Source of the DNA: Gemmatimonadota bacterium
Lineage (GTDB): Bacteria; Gemmatimonadota; Gemmatimonadetes; Longimicrobiales; Longimicrobiaceae
DNA: 64,000 nt
Assembly (NCBI GenBank): GCA_028287185.1
Contig: JAQBQD010000033.1
Span: forward strand, 51,725 to 115,724
Direction of reading: 5' to 3'
The notes beneath the pieces were generated by a model. It made no database searches and was not told the origin of the DNA. It was given only the letters and a program-made list of their open reading frames with translations. Shown here in pieces: positions 34,981 to 43,711 of the stretch (the stretch's first letter is position 1; the number at the start of each line of letters is the position of its first letter). The translations under genes were made by a program, and so were the position numbers.

Positions 34981-35853
34981 ATGAGCCCGAACCCGGGATC
35001 CATCCCCCTCGCCACGTTCGCGCTGCTCGCCGCTTGCGTAGGCGGGTCGAGCGCGGGCTCGGCGCGGGCGGCGGGCCAGGCGACGACGACCGAGATCCCG
35101 GCGGCCCAGGCGGGGCCGGCGCGGTTCTTCTGGCGCGACGGGATGCGGCTGGGGCACCCGGCGGCGGAGCGCATCGTGAACGCCAACGGCAGCCCGCGCA
35201 TCACCAGCCCGGCGCGCTACGACCAGTTCTGGCGCGAGGTGGGGCCGCGCCTGGCGCGGTGGGCGGGGCAGCCGTGCGTGGGCCTCAATCCCAACTTCGT
35301 GGCGGCGCTGCTGGCGAAGGAGAGCGGGTTCGACCCCACGGCCACCAGCGCCGTACCCGCCGTGGGCTTCGCGCAGATCACCGCCGAAGCCGACGAGGAC
35401 ATGCTGCAGCGCGTCCCCACCATCCCCTGCATGGCGGACGCGCAGGCCTGGCCGCGCCACCCGCTGGTGCACTCCCCCGCCGCCACGAAGGCGAAGGTCG
35501 ATTCGCTGATCGCGAGCGGCGCCGTCAACGCGCGCACCGAGTACCTGCTGGACCCGGCGCCGGCGACCCGCGCGGCCATGTACCAGCTCCGCATCGTCGC
35601 CGACATCTGGCGCACGCACGACGAATATGCCCCCTTCGCCCGCCGCGTCCTGAACGCCGGCGCGCCGCTTACCGAGGACCAGGTGCTCGACCTGGTGACG
35701 GTGAGCTACAACCAGGGCTACCGCTACGTCCACGACCTGATGCTCCGCCACGGCGCCGCCTGGAAGGACCACCTGAACGACGAGTCGCGCGACTACTTGG
35801 AGCGCATTCGCACCTACACCCTGCTCTTCCAGGCCGCGCCGGCCGGCCGGTAG
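34981..35853 (+). CDS. Lytic transglycosylase-like (SLT domain) lipoprotein
   Basis: 290 residues. The N-terminus MSPNPGSIPLATFALLAACV ends in a lipobox-like LAAC, so it is probably outer-membrane anchored. The SLT fold is marked by VAALLAKESGFDPTATSAV (catalytic Glu in KESGF, about 119) followed by GFAQITAEAD, and by VTVSYNQGYRYVHDL, matching the ESGF/GLMQI/AYNxG pattern. Such enzymes cleave peptidoglycan glycan strands. Compared with the family, GLMQ is replaced by GFAQ and AYN by SYN, mild changes. AGGA lies 6 nt before ATG 34981. Structured element C1 is immediately upstream. Confidence 0.8.
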   Translation: MSPNPGSIPLATFALLAACVGGSSAGSARAAGQATTTEIPAAQAGPARFFWRDGMRLGHPAAERIVNANGSPRITSPARYDQFWREVGPRLARWAGQPCVGLNPNFVAALLAKESGFDPTATSAVPAVGFAQITAEADEDMLQRVPTIPCMADAQAWPRHPLVHSPAATKAKVDSLIASGAVNARTEYLLDPAPATRAAMYQLRIVADIWRTHDEYAPFARRVLNAGAPLTEDQVLDLVTVSYNQGYRYVHDLMLRHGAAWKDHLNDESRDYLERIRTYTLLFQAAPAGR

Positions 35854-35885
35854 CCGCGCAGGGGTGACGTCCACCGTGGCAGGCT

Positions 35886-35957
35886 GATCCGGCGCGGAGC
35901 AGCCTCCGCAGGGAGGCTTTGGGCCGTTGTTGCCGCGGCTTCAGCCGCCTGGCACGG
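35886..35957 (+). repeat. Dispersed two-hairpin repeat, family A, copy A4
   Basis: GATCCGGCGCGGAGCAGCC, perfect AGCCTCC/GGAGGCT hairpin and GCGGCTTCAGCCGC hairpin, 33 bp after the transglycosylase stop. Confidence 0.8.
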
Positions 35958-35968
35958 ACGCAACCACG

Positions 35969-36014
35969 CCGGGCCGCGACCTCCTCGAGAATGGCGAGGA
36001 AGGCCGCGGCCCGG
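35969..36014. terminator. infA: Long hairpin terminating infA
   Basis: CCGGGCCGCG and CGCGGCCCGG form the base; CCTCCTCG and CGAGGA extend it, with a small bulge. About 46 nt, 86 bp past the infA stop and usable from both sides. Confidence 0.65.
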
Positions 36015-36099
36015 TGCGCTGTGGCCGGACGGCGATGGGGCTGCGGTGAGCCCGGCGCGAAGGGCGCCGGTCCGGCCGGACGAGCTACCGAGGGGGATC

Positions 36100-36318
36100 C
36101 TACTTGTGTCGATAGGTGATGCGGCCGCGGGTGAGGTCGTAGGGCGACAGCGACAGGGTCACCCGGTCGCCTACGAGCACGCGGATCTTGAACTTGGACA
36201 TCTTGCCGGCGCCGTAGGCGAGCACCATGTGCCCGTTCTCCAGCTTCACGCGGTACTTCCGGTCGGGGAGCACTTCGGTGACCACCCCTTCCATCTCGAT
36301 GCCTTCTTGCTTGGCCAT
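36100..36318 (-). CDS. infA: Translation initiation factor IF-1
   Basis: 72 residues, exactly the usual IF-1 length. It starts [20 protein letters not shown] and continues [20 protein letters not shown], with [20 protein letters not shown]: the S1/OB fold of IF-1, which sits in the ribosomal A site during initiation. GAGGG precedes the ATG closely. In many genomes infA neighbours ribosomal protein genes; here it stands alone. Confidence 0.97.
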   Translation of the reverse strand: MAKQEGIEMEGVVTEVLPDRKYRVKLENGHMVLAYGAGKMSKFKIRVLVGDRVTLSLSPYDLTRGRITYRHK

Positions 36319-36713
36319 TGCCCTCGCTTTTGCCGCGTCACGCCGCGGCGGAAATGAAATTGCCCACGGGCGCGGCGGAGTGATCCGGCCGGCGCGCCGC
36401 GGACGGGGAGCCACCTGGCCCCCGCTCTCGTCCCTGCTTACACCCCTTCGTTCCAAACGTTCGGCGGACGCCGCACACAGCCGTTCCGCAGGTTCGGCCC
36501 GTCCGACGCCGCAATCTCGCCCTTTCGCCGCCTCTCCGCCACCCGTTTTCCGCCGCATGTCCGGCGACGGCGAACCGATCGCCGCACGGGGTCGCCCCCG
36601 ATCCGGTTCTATCCCCCTTGCCCGGATCGCCCGATCAGGCACCGACCCACCGATCCACTTCTCCACCGATCCACCGATCCGTCAATGTGTGATCTTGGTG
36701 GACGCAGCCGGCG
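36319..36713. other. 395-bp intergenic region between the deacetylase and infA
   Basis: No gene or recognised RNA. It includes a weak CCACCGATCC-type array (36645-36683) close to the deacetylase stop and must hold the infA promoter. Confidence 0.45.
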
Positions 36714-38453
36714 TCAGCGGAGGCGGAGGCTCACCTGGCGGCCGGCGGGGAGGACGGGGATGGCGAGGCGCTTCTGCTCGCCGCCGGGCAGGTCCACCAG
36801 CAGCACGCCGTCGCGGAAGGGAGCGGGGCCGGTGTTGGCGACAGTGACGGAGGACCCGTCGGGCGCGGCCTGCACGTGCACGGCGGCGCGGGCGCGCCAC
36901 CACGCGGCCACGTCGCCGGCGCGCGCGATCCAGATGCCGGGCGCGGACTTGAGCGCGTGCACCACCGACCCCAGCACCGGCAGCAGGTCGTCGCGCGAGA
37001 ACATGTGCGAGTGGTAGCTGAACATGTAGACGCCGCGGTAGGCCACCACCTCGTCCACCTGGCGCAGCATGTGGCGCGACATGGCGCCGCGGTCGCGCAC
37101 GCGCGAGCGGTCCAGCACCTCGAAGTCGTCGTCGCTCACCCGCGCCAGCAGCACCAGCGTGTCACGCCCCAGCGGCACGATCTCGGGCGCGGCGGCGCGG
37201 CTGTTGTTGGCGGCGAAGACGTAGCGCCCCCCCATGCGGGCCCACGCGCGCAGGGTGTTCAGCGAGAACTTCTCCTCCGGCGGGCGGAAGCCCAGCACGG
37301 GCCGCCCGCTCAGCGCCTCCGTCGCCCGCCGCGCGGCGCCCAGAACCGCCTCGGCCTGGGGCTCGCTCAGCCGCTCGACCGAGTGGTGGTCGTAGGTGTG
37401 GCTGCCGATCTCGCCGTAGCGCACCAGCTCGCGCGTGGTCCAGGGGCTGCGCTCGGCCAGCCGGCCGACGAGGAAGAAGGTGGCGGGCACCTTCGCGCGC
37501 TCCAGCAGGTCCACGGCGCCCGCGGCGTTCTTGAAGTCGGCCTCCACGTCCTGCGCCAGCACCGCCGCGGCCCGCCGGCCGCCGGGCCAGGGCGCCACCT
37601 GCGCCACGGGCCGCCCCGCCGCCCAGGTGACAGCGTTGGACACCAGGCTGCGGCTCACCCACTCGCTCCACCCGGGAATCAGGTGGCTCAGCTCGAACCC
37701 GAACGCCACCACGCGCCCCGGTCCCACGCGCGAGCGGGCGATGGCGCCGTCGAAGTAGCGCTGCCTGCGCGCGGCCACGGGCGCCCGGCGGAAGTCGCTG
37801 TAGTACACGGCGCGGTCGGGGCTGCGGAAGACGAGCTGGTTGGCCGGCCGCATCTCGATGCGCGCGCCCGGCGGCACGCCCGCGCCCAGCGCCGTCTCGC
37901 CCAGCACCGTGGCGTAGTACGAGTTCTCGCGCCACGGGGCAAACGAGGTCACCGAGCCGCGGCCGCCCAGCAGCGAGGCCAGCAGCGTGTCGGGCAGGGC
38001 GTGGCAGCGGCCGTTGCGGGCGCCCAGCAAGCCGTTTACCACGACCCCCTTCCCCGCCGCCAGGTGCCGGGCGATCAGGGCACGCGTGTCGGGCCCCAGG
38101 CAGAGCTGCTGGGGGAGGACGAGGACGTCGGCGTGCGCCGGGTCGGTCGATACGGCGCCGGCCGCCGCCAGCCACTCGCGCCAGCGGGCCGTCTCGCGGG
38201 CGTAGAAGCCGGGCTCGCCCCAGGCCGCGTTGGCGGGCTCCGTCACCACCGCGGCGCGGATGCCGGCCAGCGACGCGGCGGGCAGGCTGCTGGGGATGTC
38301 GCGCGGCGCCTCGTACCCGCCGCTGTTCTCGCCGATGGAGGCCTCCGCCTCCTCGGACAGCGAGCGCCACACGTACACGCCCGCCGAGCCCAGCAGCAGG
38401 GTGCAGCCCGCCACGAAGGCGAGCACCTTCGGGCGCGCGCCGCGGCGGGACAT
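36714..38453 (-). CDS. Membrane-anchored polysaccharide deacetylase (NodB-like), PgaB-like role
   Basis: 579 residues. An N-terminal membrane anchor (VLAFVAGCTLLLGSAGVYVW) is followed by a periplasmic region of about 270 residues without a recognised family and then a NodB-type domain. Its metal/catalytic motifs: LAQDVEADF (motif 1, about 300), IGSHTYDHHS (HxxxH, about 355), GFRPPEEKFS, and FSYHSHMF near the end (about 485). The C-terminal 80 residues look beta-rich. It would remove N-acetyl or other acyl groups from the exported polysaccharide. Last gene of the five-gene operon; its ATG overlaps the stop of the small membrane protein gene (TGATG). Confidence 0.88.
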   Translation of the reverse strand: MSRRGARPKVLAFVAGCTLLLGSAGVYVWRSLSEEAEASIGENSGGYEAPRDIPSSLPAASLAGIRAAVVTEPANAAWGEPGFYARETARWREWLAAAGAVSTDPAHADVLVLPQQLCLGPDTRALIARHLAAGKGVVVNGLLGARNGRCHALPDTLLASLLGGRGSVTSFAPWRENSYYATVLGETALGAGVPPGARIEMRPANQLVFRSPDRAVYYSDFRRAPVAARRQRYFDGAIARSRVGPGRVVAFGFELSHLIPGWSEWVSRSLVSNAVTWAAGRPVAQVAPWPGGRRAAAVLAQDVEADFKNAAGAVDLLERAKVPATFFLVGRLAERSPWTTRELVRYGEIGSHTYDHHSVERLSEPQAEAVLGAARRATEALSGRPVLGFRPPEEKFSLNTLRAWARMGGRYVFAANNSRAAAPEIVPLGRDTLVLLARVSDDDFEVLDRSRVRDRGAMSRHMLRQVDEVVAYRGVYMFSYHSHMFSRDDLLPVLGSVVHALKSAPGIWIARAGDVAAWWRARAAVHVQAAPDGSSVTVANTGPAPFRDGVLLVDLPGGEQKRLAIPVLPAGRQVSLRLR

Positions 38454-38650
38454 CAGCGCTGCGCCGCCCGGTCGCGGGGGGCGAAGCGCACGCGCTCGAA
38501 GAAGAGCGGCCCGGACGCGGAGTCGGGCTCGGCGGCGGCGGGCACACGGCGCTCGCGCACCTTGAAGGCGCCGTAGCTGACGGCGGCGAGCGTGATGGTG
38601 GCCAGGATCACGATCACCATCGCCACCACCACGAGCTGGATGAGCTCCAT
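38453..38650 (-). CDS. Small membrane protein (65 aa), PgaD-like position
   Basis: One transmembrane helix, LIQLVVVAMVIVILATITLA, then a polar C-terminus (YGAFKVRERRVPAA; PLFFERVRFAPRD). It has no sequence signature, but it lies between the synthase and the deacetylase, overlapping both (TGATG on each side). Its ribosome-binding site is strong (GGAGG 5-6 nt upstream). In pga/ica systems a small membrane partner (PgaD/IcaD) supports the synthase; that role is inferred from place and size only. PgaD itself has two helices and is longer. Confidence 0.7.
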   Translation of the reverse strand: MELIQLVVVAMVIVILATITLAAVSYGAFKVRERRVPAAAEPDSASGPLFFERVRFAPRDRAAQR

Positions 38651-39969
38651 CAGATCCTCCCCAGGCGTTCGATCTTGCCCCACCCCATCTCCACCTTCGC
38701 GAACTCCTCCGCGGTGGCGAAGAGCTTGGTCACGTCGATCAAGAGGATGAAGAAGAAGCGGTACACGACGGCGAGGGGCACGAGTGACAGGTCCTCCTCC
38801 TCCATCGCCACGGTGTGCAGGGCGGCGGCGACGTCCAGCACGGTGAGCAGAAGCCACCAGCCCACCAGGTAGGCGCTGGCCCCGTAGGCCAGCGCCACCG
38901 CCACGAAGAACAGGCTGCCCACCACGTTCATGATGGGCCACAGGATGCTCTCGAAGAGCATCATCACCACCGACAGCCAGGTGCTGAAGCTCTGCGGCGC
39001 GGTGAGCACGGAGCCGCGCTTGAGCAGCGCCTGGAGGATGCCCCGCGTCCAGCGGTAGCGCTGCTTGATGAGCGAGTTCAGGTCCTCGGGCGCCTCCGTC
39101 CACGCGACGGCGCGGTCCTCGTAGACCACGCGCCACCCGGCGGCCAGGATCTTGAGCGTGAGGTCGGCGTCCTCGGCGAAGGTGTCGGTGTCGTACCCGC
39201 CCAGGCGCTGCACCACGTCACGGCGGAAGAGCCCCACGGGACCGGGGATGATGTTGACCGCGCGCATGAAGCCCTGTGCCCGGCGCGCCATGTTCAACCC
39301 CTCGATGTACTCCAGCGCCTGCAGCTTCGTCCATAGGTTCACCCGGTTGGCCACCTTCACGTTGCCGGCGACCGCCGCCACCTCGGGGTCGCGCAGGTGG
39401 CGCACGGCGCGGCGCAGGGTGTCCGCCGCCAGCCGCGAGTCGCCGTCCACGCACAGCACGAAGGGGTAGCGCGCCAGGGCGATGCCGGCGTTCAGCGCGC
39501 CCGCCTTGCCCGAGTTGCTCTTGCCCACCACGCGGACGTGCGCCCCGCCCTGCCGTCCGGCGAAGGCGCTGGCCTGCGCGTAGGTGTCGTCCGTGCTCCC
39601 GTCGTCCACCACCAGCACCTCGAAGCGCGGGTAGTCCTGGCGCAGCAGCGACGCCAGCGACGCGGCGATGTTGGGCCCCTCGTTGTAGGCGGGGACGATG
39701 ATGCTGACGGGGGGCGCGAACGAGCGGTCGTCCGCGTCGCCGTCCCGGGAGTCCTTCAGGTGGTGCAGGTAGCCCAGCCAGAGCAGGGACAGGTACCGCA
39801 CCACCAGCACCAGCATGAACAGGATGAGGAGCGTGGCCGTGAAGCGGATGAGCCCCTCGCGCATGGCCGGCGGAGCGTCCAGCCCCAGCAGCACGCTGGT
39901 GACCAGGCCCCCCACCACCGCCAGGCCGATCAGGCCCAGCGCGAAGAGCGCGGGGTGGCGCCGCTTCAC
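38650..39969 (-). CDS. Processive family 2 glycosyltransferase, PgaC/HasA-like
   Basis: 439 residues, GTG start overlapping the previous stop (GTGA). Two N-terminal membrane helices (LFALGLIGLAVVGGLVTSVL and LILFMLVLVVRYLSLLWLGY) precede a GT2 domain. Its motifs: VSIIVPAYNEGPNI, VVDDGSTDDT (D), VDGDSRL (DxD), GPVGLFRRD, FAEDADLTLK (TED-like base) and QRYRWTRG (Q/RxxRW of processive synthases). C-terminal helices follow (FESILWPIMNVVGSLFF; VVYRFFFILLIDV). It polymerises a beta-linked sugar such as N-acetylglucosamine while moving it across the inner membrane. The product is inferred from the neighbours. Confidence 0.92.
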   Translation of the reverse strand: MKRRHPALFALGLIGLAVVGGLVTSVLLGLDAPPAMREGLIRFTATLLILFMLVLVVRYLSLLWLGYLHHLKDSRDGDADDRSFAPPVSIIVPAYNEGPNIAASLASLLRQDYPRFEVLVVDDGSTDDTYAQASAFAGRQGGAHVRVVGKSNSGKAGALNAGIALARYPFVLCVDGDSRLAADTLRRAVRHLRDPEVAAVAGNVKVANRVNLWTKLQALEYIEGLNMARRAQGFMRAVNIIPGPVGLFRRDVVQRLGGYDTDTFAEDADLTLKILAAGWRVVYEDRAVAWTEAPEDLNSLIKQRYRWTRGILQALLKRGSVLTAPQSFSTWLSVVMMLFESILWPIMNVVGSLFFVAVALAYGASAYLVGWWLLLTVLDVAAALHTVAMEEEDLSLVPLAVVYRFFFILLIDVTKLFATAEEFAKVEMGWGKIERLGRI

Positions 39970-42203
39970 CGCCGCACCTCCAGGGCGTACGCGCCGCCCA
40001 GCGTCACCCCCAGCGAGCGGTATCCCCCGCCCAGGGCGCCGTCCCACCCCGCGGTTCCGCCGACGCTCCACCGCCCCGTGCGGTACTGCACGTCCGTCCC
40101 CAGCCCCAGCGTCGGGAAGGACGACGAGGAGAAGCGCTGCAGCGAGCCGCCCCGCTCGCGCACCCACGCCCAGCCAGGGTTGGCGCGCACGCCCACGCTC
40201 CACGCGCCGGGGCGCGGGCGGCGCCAGGCCAGCCCCGCCTGCGGCTCCACGTACCAGGCGGGCGTCCACCACAGCGCCTCGCCGTCGGGCATCACCGGCC
40301 GCCCGCCGCCGGTCGTCACCGCGCCGAGGGAGGCCGTGGCCTGGAAGCCGGCGCCCAGCGGCCGCGCCAGCGCCACGCTCCCCGTCAGCCGCCCCGTCGT
40401 GCCCGCGGACGCGTGCAGCCGCTCCGCCTCCGCCTGCGTGAAGGCGCTCCATCCGCCCAGCTTCCCGTTCCCCTGTGCGCGCAGCAGGTCGGACACGGCG
40501 CCGGCCCGCAGCGCGGCGAAGGTGGCGGCGCGGCGCACGGCGGGCTCGCGCGCGTACTCCAGCGACACGCCCCGTCCTTCGATTCCTTCCTTCGAGATGC
40601 CCGCGCCCCAGGTCGCGAATGCCCGGCCGTCCGGGTAGTCGCGCGCCCCGCCCTGCGCGTACGCGGACCACTCCCCGCCGACGCGCCGCCCCGCGCGGAG
40701 CGAGGCGCCGTAGCCGTCCATCCCCGTCCGCGCCACCGCCGGAGAGCCGGACGGCCCGCCGACAGTGGACGACCCGGCGGAGGCGGACCCCATCTCCCGC
40801 TCCACGACGGCGTCCAGCGTGCCCCACTCCGGCTCCCAGTGGCGGGCGCCGCGCACGGTGGTCCAGCGGAAGCCGCGCGTGTCGCCGAAGCTCTCCACCG
40901 CCACGCGGCCCTCGCCGACGCGCGGCGGCAGGGCGGCGCGGCGGGCCAGCTCGGCGCGCCCGGCGGCGTCGGCCAGCGCCTCGCCGATGCCCGTCTGGGC
41001 GGGATCGAGACGCGCGGACCGGGCGTAGGCATCTCCAGCGGCCTTCCAGTCCGCCCGCCAGCGCGCCAGGTCGCCCAGCATCCGCCACGCCTTCGGGTCG
41101 GTCGAGTCGGCGGCGACCAGGGAGCGCAGGTTGCCCTCCGCCTCGGCCTCGCGGCCGCTCCACACCTGCGCCTGCGCCATCTCCACCCGCAGCGGCGTGG
41201 AGTCGCGCTGGGCCAGAAGCTCGCGGTAGACGGGGATGGCGCCGGCGTAGTCGTTGGACCACACCCGCGCGCGGGCCAGCGCCAGGCGCGTGCGGCGGTC
41301 GGCGGGGTGGTCGCGCAGCCAGCGGCCGTATCCCTCCGCCGCCACCGCCGGCGAGTCCGCGGCCAGCGCGGCGGATGCCATCTCCAGCGGCAGCGAGTCC
41401 GCCGCGGGCCGCGCGTCCGCGGACCGGAGCGCCGCGCGGAAGTGGCGCAGCGACGGGGCGTAGCGCCGGTCCCGCTCCAGCGCGCGGGCGAGCTGCAGGT
41501 TCTCCGTCGGCCCGTCGTTCTCGCGCCACCAGCGCGTGGCGGTGCGCACGGAGGGCTGCGACTGGCGGCGCACCTCGGCCCGCAGCGTGCGCGCGGCCGA
41601 GTCGGCGGGGGCGATGCGCAGCGCGTCGCCGGCCAGCGAGTCCGCCTCCTCGGCCCGCGCGGCCCACCAGTAGTAGCGGGCGGCCTCGGTGCGCAGGGCG
41701 GCGTCCGCGGGATGCTTGGCCGCGATGGATGCCAGGGCTGCCCCCGCGCCGGCGGGGTCGCCGGACCACGAGAGGAGGCGCGCGCGCTCCAGCGCGACGG
41801 GCTCCAGGCCGGGGTGCGCGGCGACGAGGGCGCCGTAGCGCTCCAGCGCGGGCGCCCACTGCCCCGCGGCGGCCAGGCGGCGCGCGTCGCCCAGCAGGGC
41901 GCTCTCGCGGACGTCGAGGCCCAGCGTGGTCCAGCCGAGGTACGGCGGCGTGTGCTCGGCGCGCAGGTCGTCCAGCAGCAGGTCGCCCATCCGCCCGAAG
42001 CGCACGCCCGCGGAGACGGCGGGGCGGATCTCGGCGGCGCCGGCCACGCGCCCGTCGGCCGCCGGGCGCCCGAAGACGTTCACCTGGAAGGCCGGCTGCG
42101 TGCGGAGCAGCACGGCCACCGAGCCGCCGCCCAGCGCCACCAGCCCGGCCACCCACAGCGCCAGGCGCGCCCCGTAGCCCGTCCGCGGGCCGCCGCCGTT
42201 CAT
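39966..42203 (-). CDS. TPR protein with outer-membrane barrel-like C-terminus (PgaA/BcsC-like exporter)
   Basis: 745 residues. One N-terminal membrane/signal segment (ARLALWVAGLVALGGGSVAVLL), then about 100 residues of beta structure, then TPR units from about 120 to 440: AAAGQWAPALERYGALVAAH, SNDYAGAIPVYRELLAQ and DWKAAGDAYARSARLDP. The last 280 residues alternate polar and apolar with many Gly/aromatic residues (GWSAFTQAEAERLHAS, ATASLGAVTTGG, WSVGVRANPGWAWV) and end ALEVRR, resembling a beta-barrel without the usual final Phe. The layout recalls PgaA/BcsC exporters. It overlaps the upstream ATPase gene (TGATG) and the downstream synthase (GTGA). Confidence 0.8.
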   Translation of the reverse strand: MNGGGPRTGYGARLALWVAGLVALGGGSVAVLLRTQPAFQVNVFGRPAADGRVAGAAEIRPAVSAGVRFGRMGDLLLDDLRAEHTPPYLGWTTLGLDVRESALLGDARRLAAAGQWAPALERYGALVAAHPGLEPVALERARLLSWSGDPAGAGAALASIAAKHPADAALRTEAARYYWWAARAEEADSLAGDALRIAPADSAARTLRAEVRRQSQPSVRTATRWWRENDGPTENLQLARALERDRRYAPSLRHFRAALRSADARPAADSLPLEMASAALAADSPAVAAEGYGRWLRDHPADRRTRLALARARVWSNDYAGAIPVYRELLAQRDSTPLRVEMAQAQVWSGREAEAEGNLRSLVAADSTDPKAWRMLGDLARWRADWKAAGDAYARSARLDPAQTGIGEALADAAGRAELARRAALPPRVGEGRVAVESFGDTRGFRWTTVRGARHWEPEWGTLDAVVEREMGSASAGSSTVGGPSGSPAVARTGMDGYGASLRAGRRVGGEWSAYAQGGARDYPDGRAFATWGAGISKEGIEGRGVSLEYAREPAVRRAATFAALRAGAVSDLLRAQGNGKLGGWSAFTQAEAERLHASAGTTGRLTGSVALARPLGAGFQATASLGAVTTGGGRPVMPDGEALWWTPAWYVEPQAGLAWRRPRPGAWSVGVRANPGWAWVRERGGSLQRFSSSSFPTLGLGTDVQYRTGRWSVGGTAGWDGALGGGYRSLGVTLGGAYALEVRR

Positions 42204-43711
42204 CCCGCGCCCCCGCTCACCGGCACGGCGGCGCCGCGCGCCAGCCATTCCTCCACCTCGGCGCGGTCCGCGGGATAGCACTGCACCTCCACGTCGGCCA
42301 GCCCCGACAGGCCCGGGTGCGAGTCCACCAGGCGGCGCATCAGCTCGTTCACGTGGCGGCGGTTGATGCCGTGCAGGTAGACCGCCACCCGCCCGTCCTC
42401 CGTCTTCGCCACCAGGTCGCCCTCGCGCAGGCGAAGCTGCTCGCTGAACAGCCACCAGGTGTCGTCCAGCTCCCCCGCCGGCGGCCGCACGGTGGCCAGC
42501 GCGAAGAAGGGGTGGCTGGCGTGCTCCATCTGGTGCTGCACGGCGCGGCGCAGCTCCGTCTCGTCGATGGGCTGCGCGGCGCCGTCATTGCCGGTGGGCT
42601 GCAGGATGACGGCTTCGAAGTCGGCGGCGGCCCCGGCGGGGCGGTGGCCGCGGGCGCGGGCCAGCTCCACGCGCGCCACCAGCTCGTCCGGCTCCAGCTC
42701 GTCGGTCAGGAAGTCGTCGCCGCCGGCGCGCATGCCGCGGGCGCGGGTGCTGGCGCGGAGGTCCTCGCGGGGCGAGGCGTAGACGATGGGGGCGCCGTTG
42801 CCCAGCGTGCGCAGCTGGCGCACCAGGTCGAAGGCGGCGTCGGGCTCGCGCGGGTCCAGCGCCACCACCAGCGCGCCGAAGTGCCCCGTGGCCAGCTCGC
42901 CGAAGGCGGCCTGCACGGCGTCGTAGGCCACCACGTCGAAGCTGGCGGCCAGCCCTTCGCGGGCTTCCTCCGGCAGCTTGGCCCACGCCTCCAGCAGCAC
43001 CACGCGGCTCTGCAGGTCCGCTGGCACCTCGCGCGCGCCCGGCGCGGCGGCCTGCTCCACCACCCCCATCCCGGGCGCGAAGGCGAAGCGAATGGGGTCG
43101 GTGCTGGTGGCGGTCTGGCGGAGCTTGCGCAGCGACAGCTCGCGGGTGCCCCCCTCGCCGCGCTCCAGGTGGACGATGCCCGCGGCGCCCGTCACCACGC
43201 GGTCGTACATCCGCCAGTAGTGCGCGTCGCCCACGTCGCCGGGCAGCGTGAGCATCTTGGTGGCGGGCAGGCGCTCCAGCAGCGAGGCCAGCGCGCCCGT
43301 GGCGTCGTCGGCGGCGCCGGTGTCCAGGAAGGGCACCACCGAGTCCACCACGAAGCGCGTGACGCCGGGCTCGCCCAGCATCTCCCCCAGCTCGCGCAGC
43401 ATGCGGTCGGGATCGGACGACAGGCGGGTGTAGTTGTGCGCGAAGTCCAGGCGGAACTGGAGCACGGCCAGGCGGTCGGCCTCGGCGGCGGCGCGCAGCT
43501 CGTAGCCCAGGAAGTCGGCCTGCGCCAGCAGGTCCTCGGGGTCGTCCTGCGTGAGGATGGCGCAGCGCTCCCCGGCGTCGATCCCGGCGCCCAGGAAGTG
43601 CAGCGCCACCGACGTCTTGCCCGTGCCGGGCGCGCCGCTCACCAGGTAGTAGCGGCCCTCCACCAGGCCGCCCAGCCGCCCGTCCAGCGCTTCGATTCCC
43701 GTCGAAAGCAT
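42200..43711 (-). CDS. KaiC-like RecA-fold ATPase with pseudo-receiver and degenerate C-terminal domain
   Basis: 503 residues. The N-terminal 230 form a KaiC/RecA-like domain: STGIEALDGRLGGLVEG, Walker A VSGAPGTGKTSVALHFLG (about 24-41), and Walker B-like TRFVVDSVVPFLD. A CheY-like segment follows (about 240-360): ALVVALDPREPDAAFDLVRQ, GAPIVYASPRED and RAGGDDFLTDELEPDELVAR, lacking an obvious DD acidic pocket. The last 140 residues (FFALATVRPPAGELDD, VAKTEDGRVAVYLHG) resemble a GGDEF-type fold without GGDEF. First gene of the polysaccharide operon, so it probably senses a signal and gates synthesis or export. AGG-rich sequence precedes the ATG. Confidence 0.82.
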   Translation of the reverse strand: MLSTGIEALDGRLGGLVEGRYYLVSGAPGTGKTSVALHFLGAGIDAGERCAILTQDDPEDLLAQADFLGYELRAAAEADRLAVLQFRLDFAHNYTRLSSDPDRMLRELGEMLGEPGVTRFVVDSVVPFLDTGAADDATGALASLLERLPATKMLTLPGDVGDAHYWRMYDRVVTGAAGIVHLERGEGGTRELSLRKLRQTATSTDPIRFAFAPGMGVVEQAAAPGAREVPADLQSRVVLLEAWAKLPEEAREGLAASFDVVAYDAVQAAFGELATGHFGALVVALDPREPDAAFDLVRQLRTLGNGAPIVYASPREDLRASTRARGMRAGGDDFLTDELEPDELVARVELARARGHRPAGAAADFEAVILQPTGNDGAAQPIDETELRRAVQHQMEHASHPFFALATVRPPAGELDDTWWLFSEQLRLREGDLVAKTEDGRVAVYLHGINRRHVNELMRRLVDSHPGLSGLADVEVQCYPADRAEVEEWLARGAAVPVSGGAG

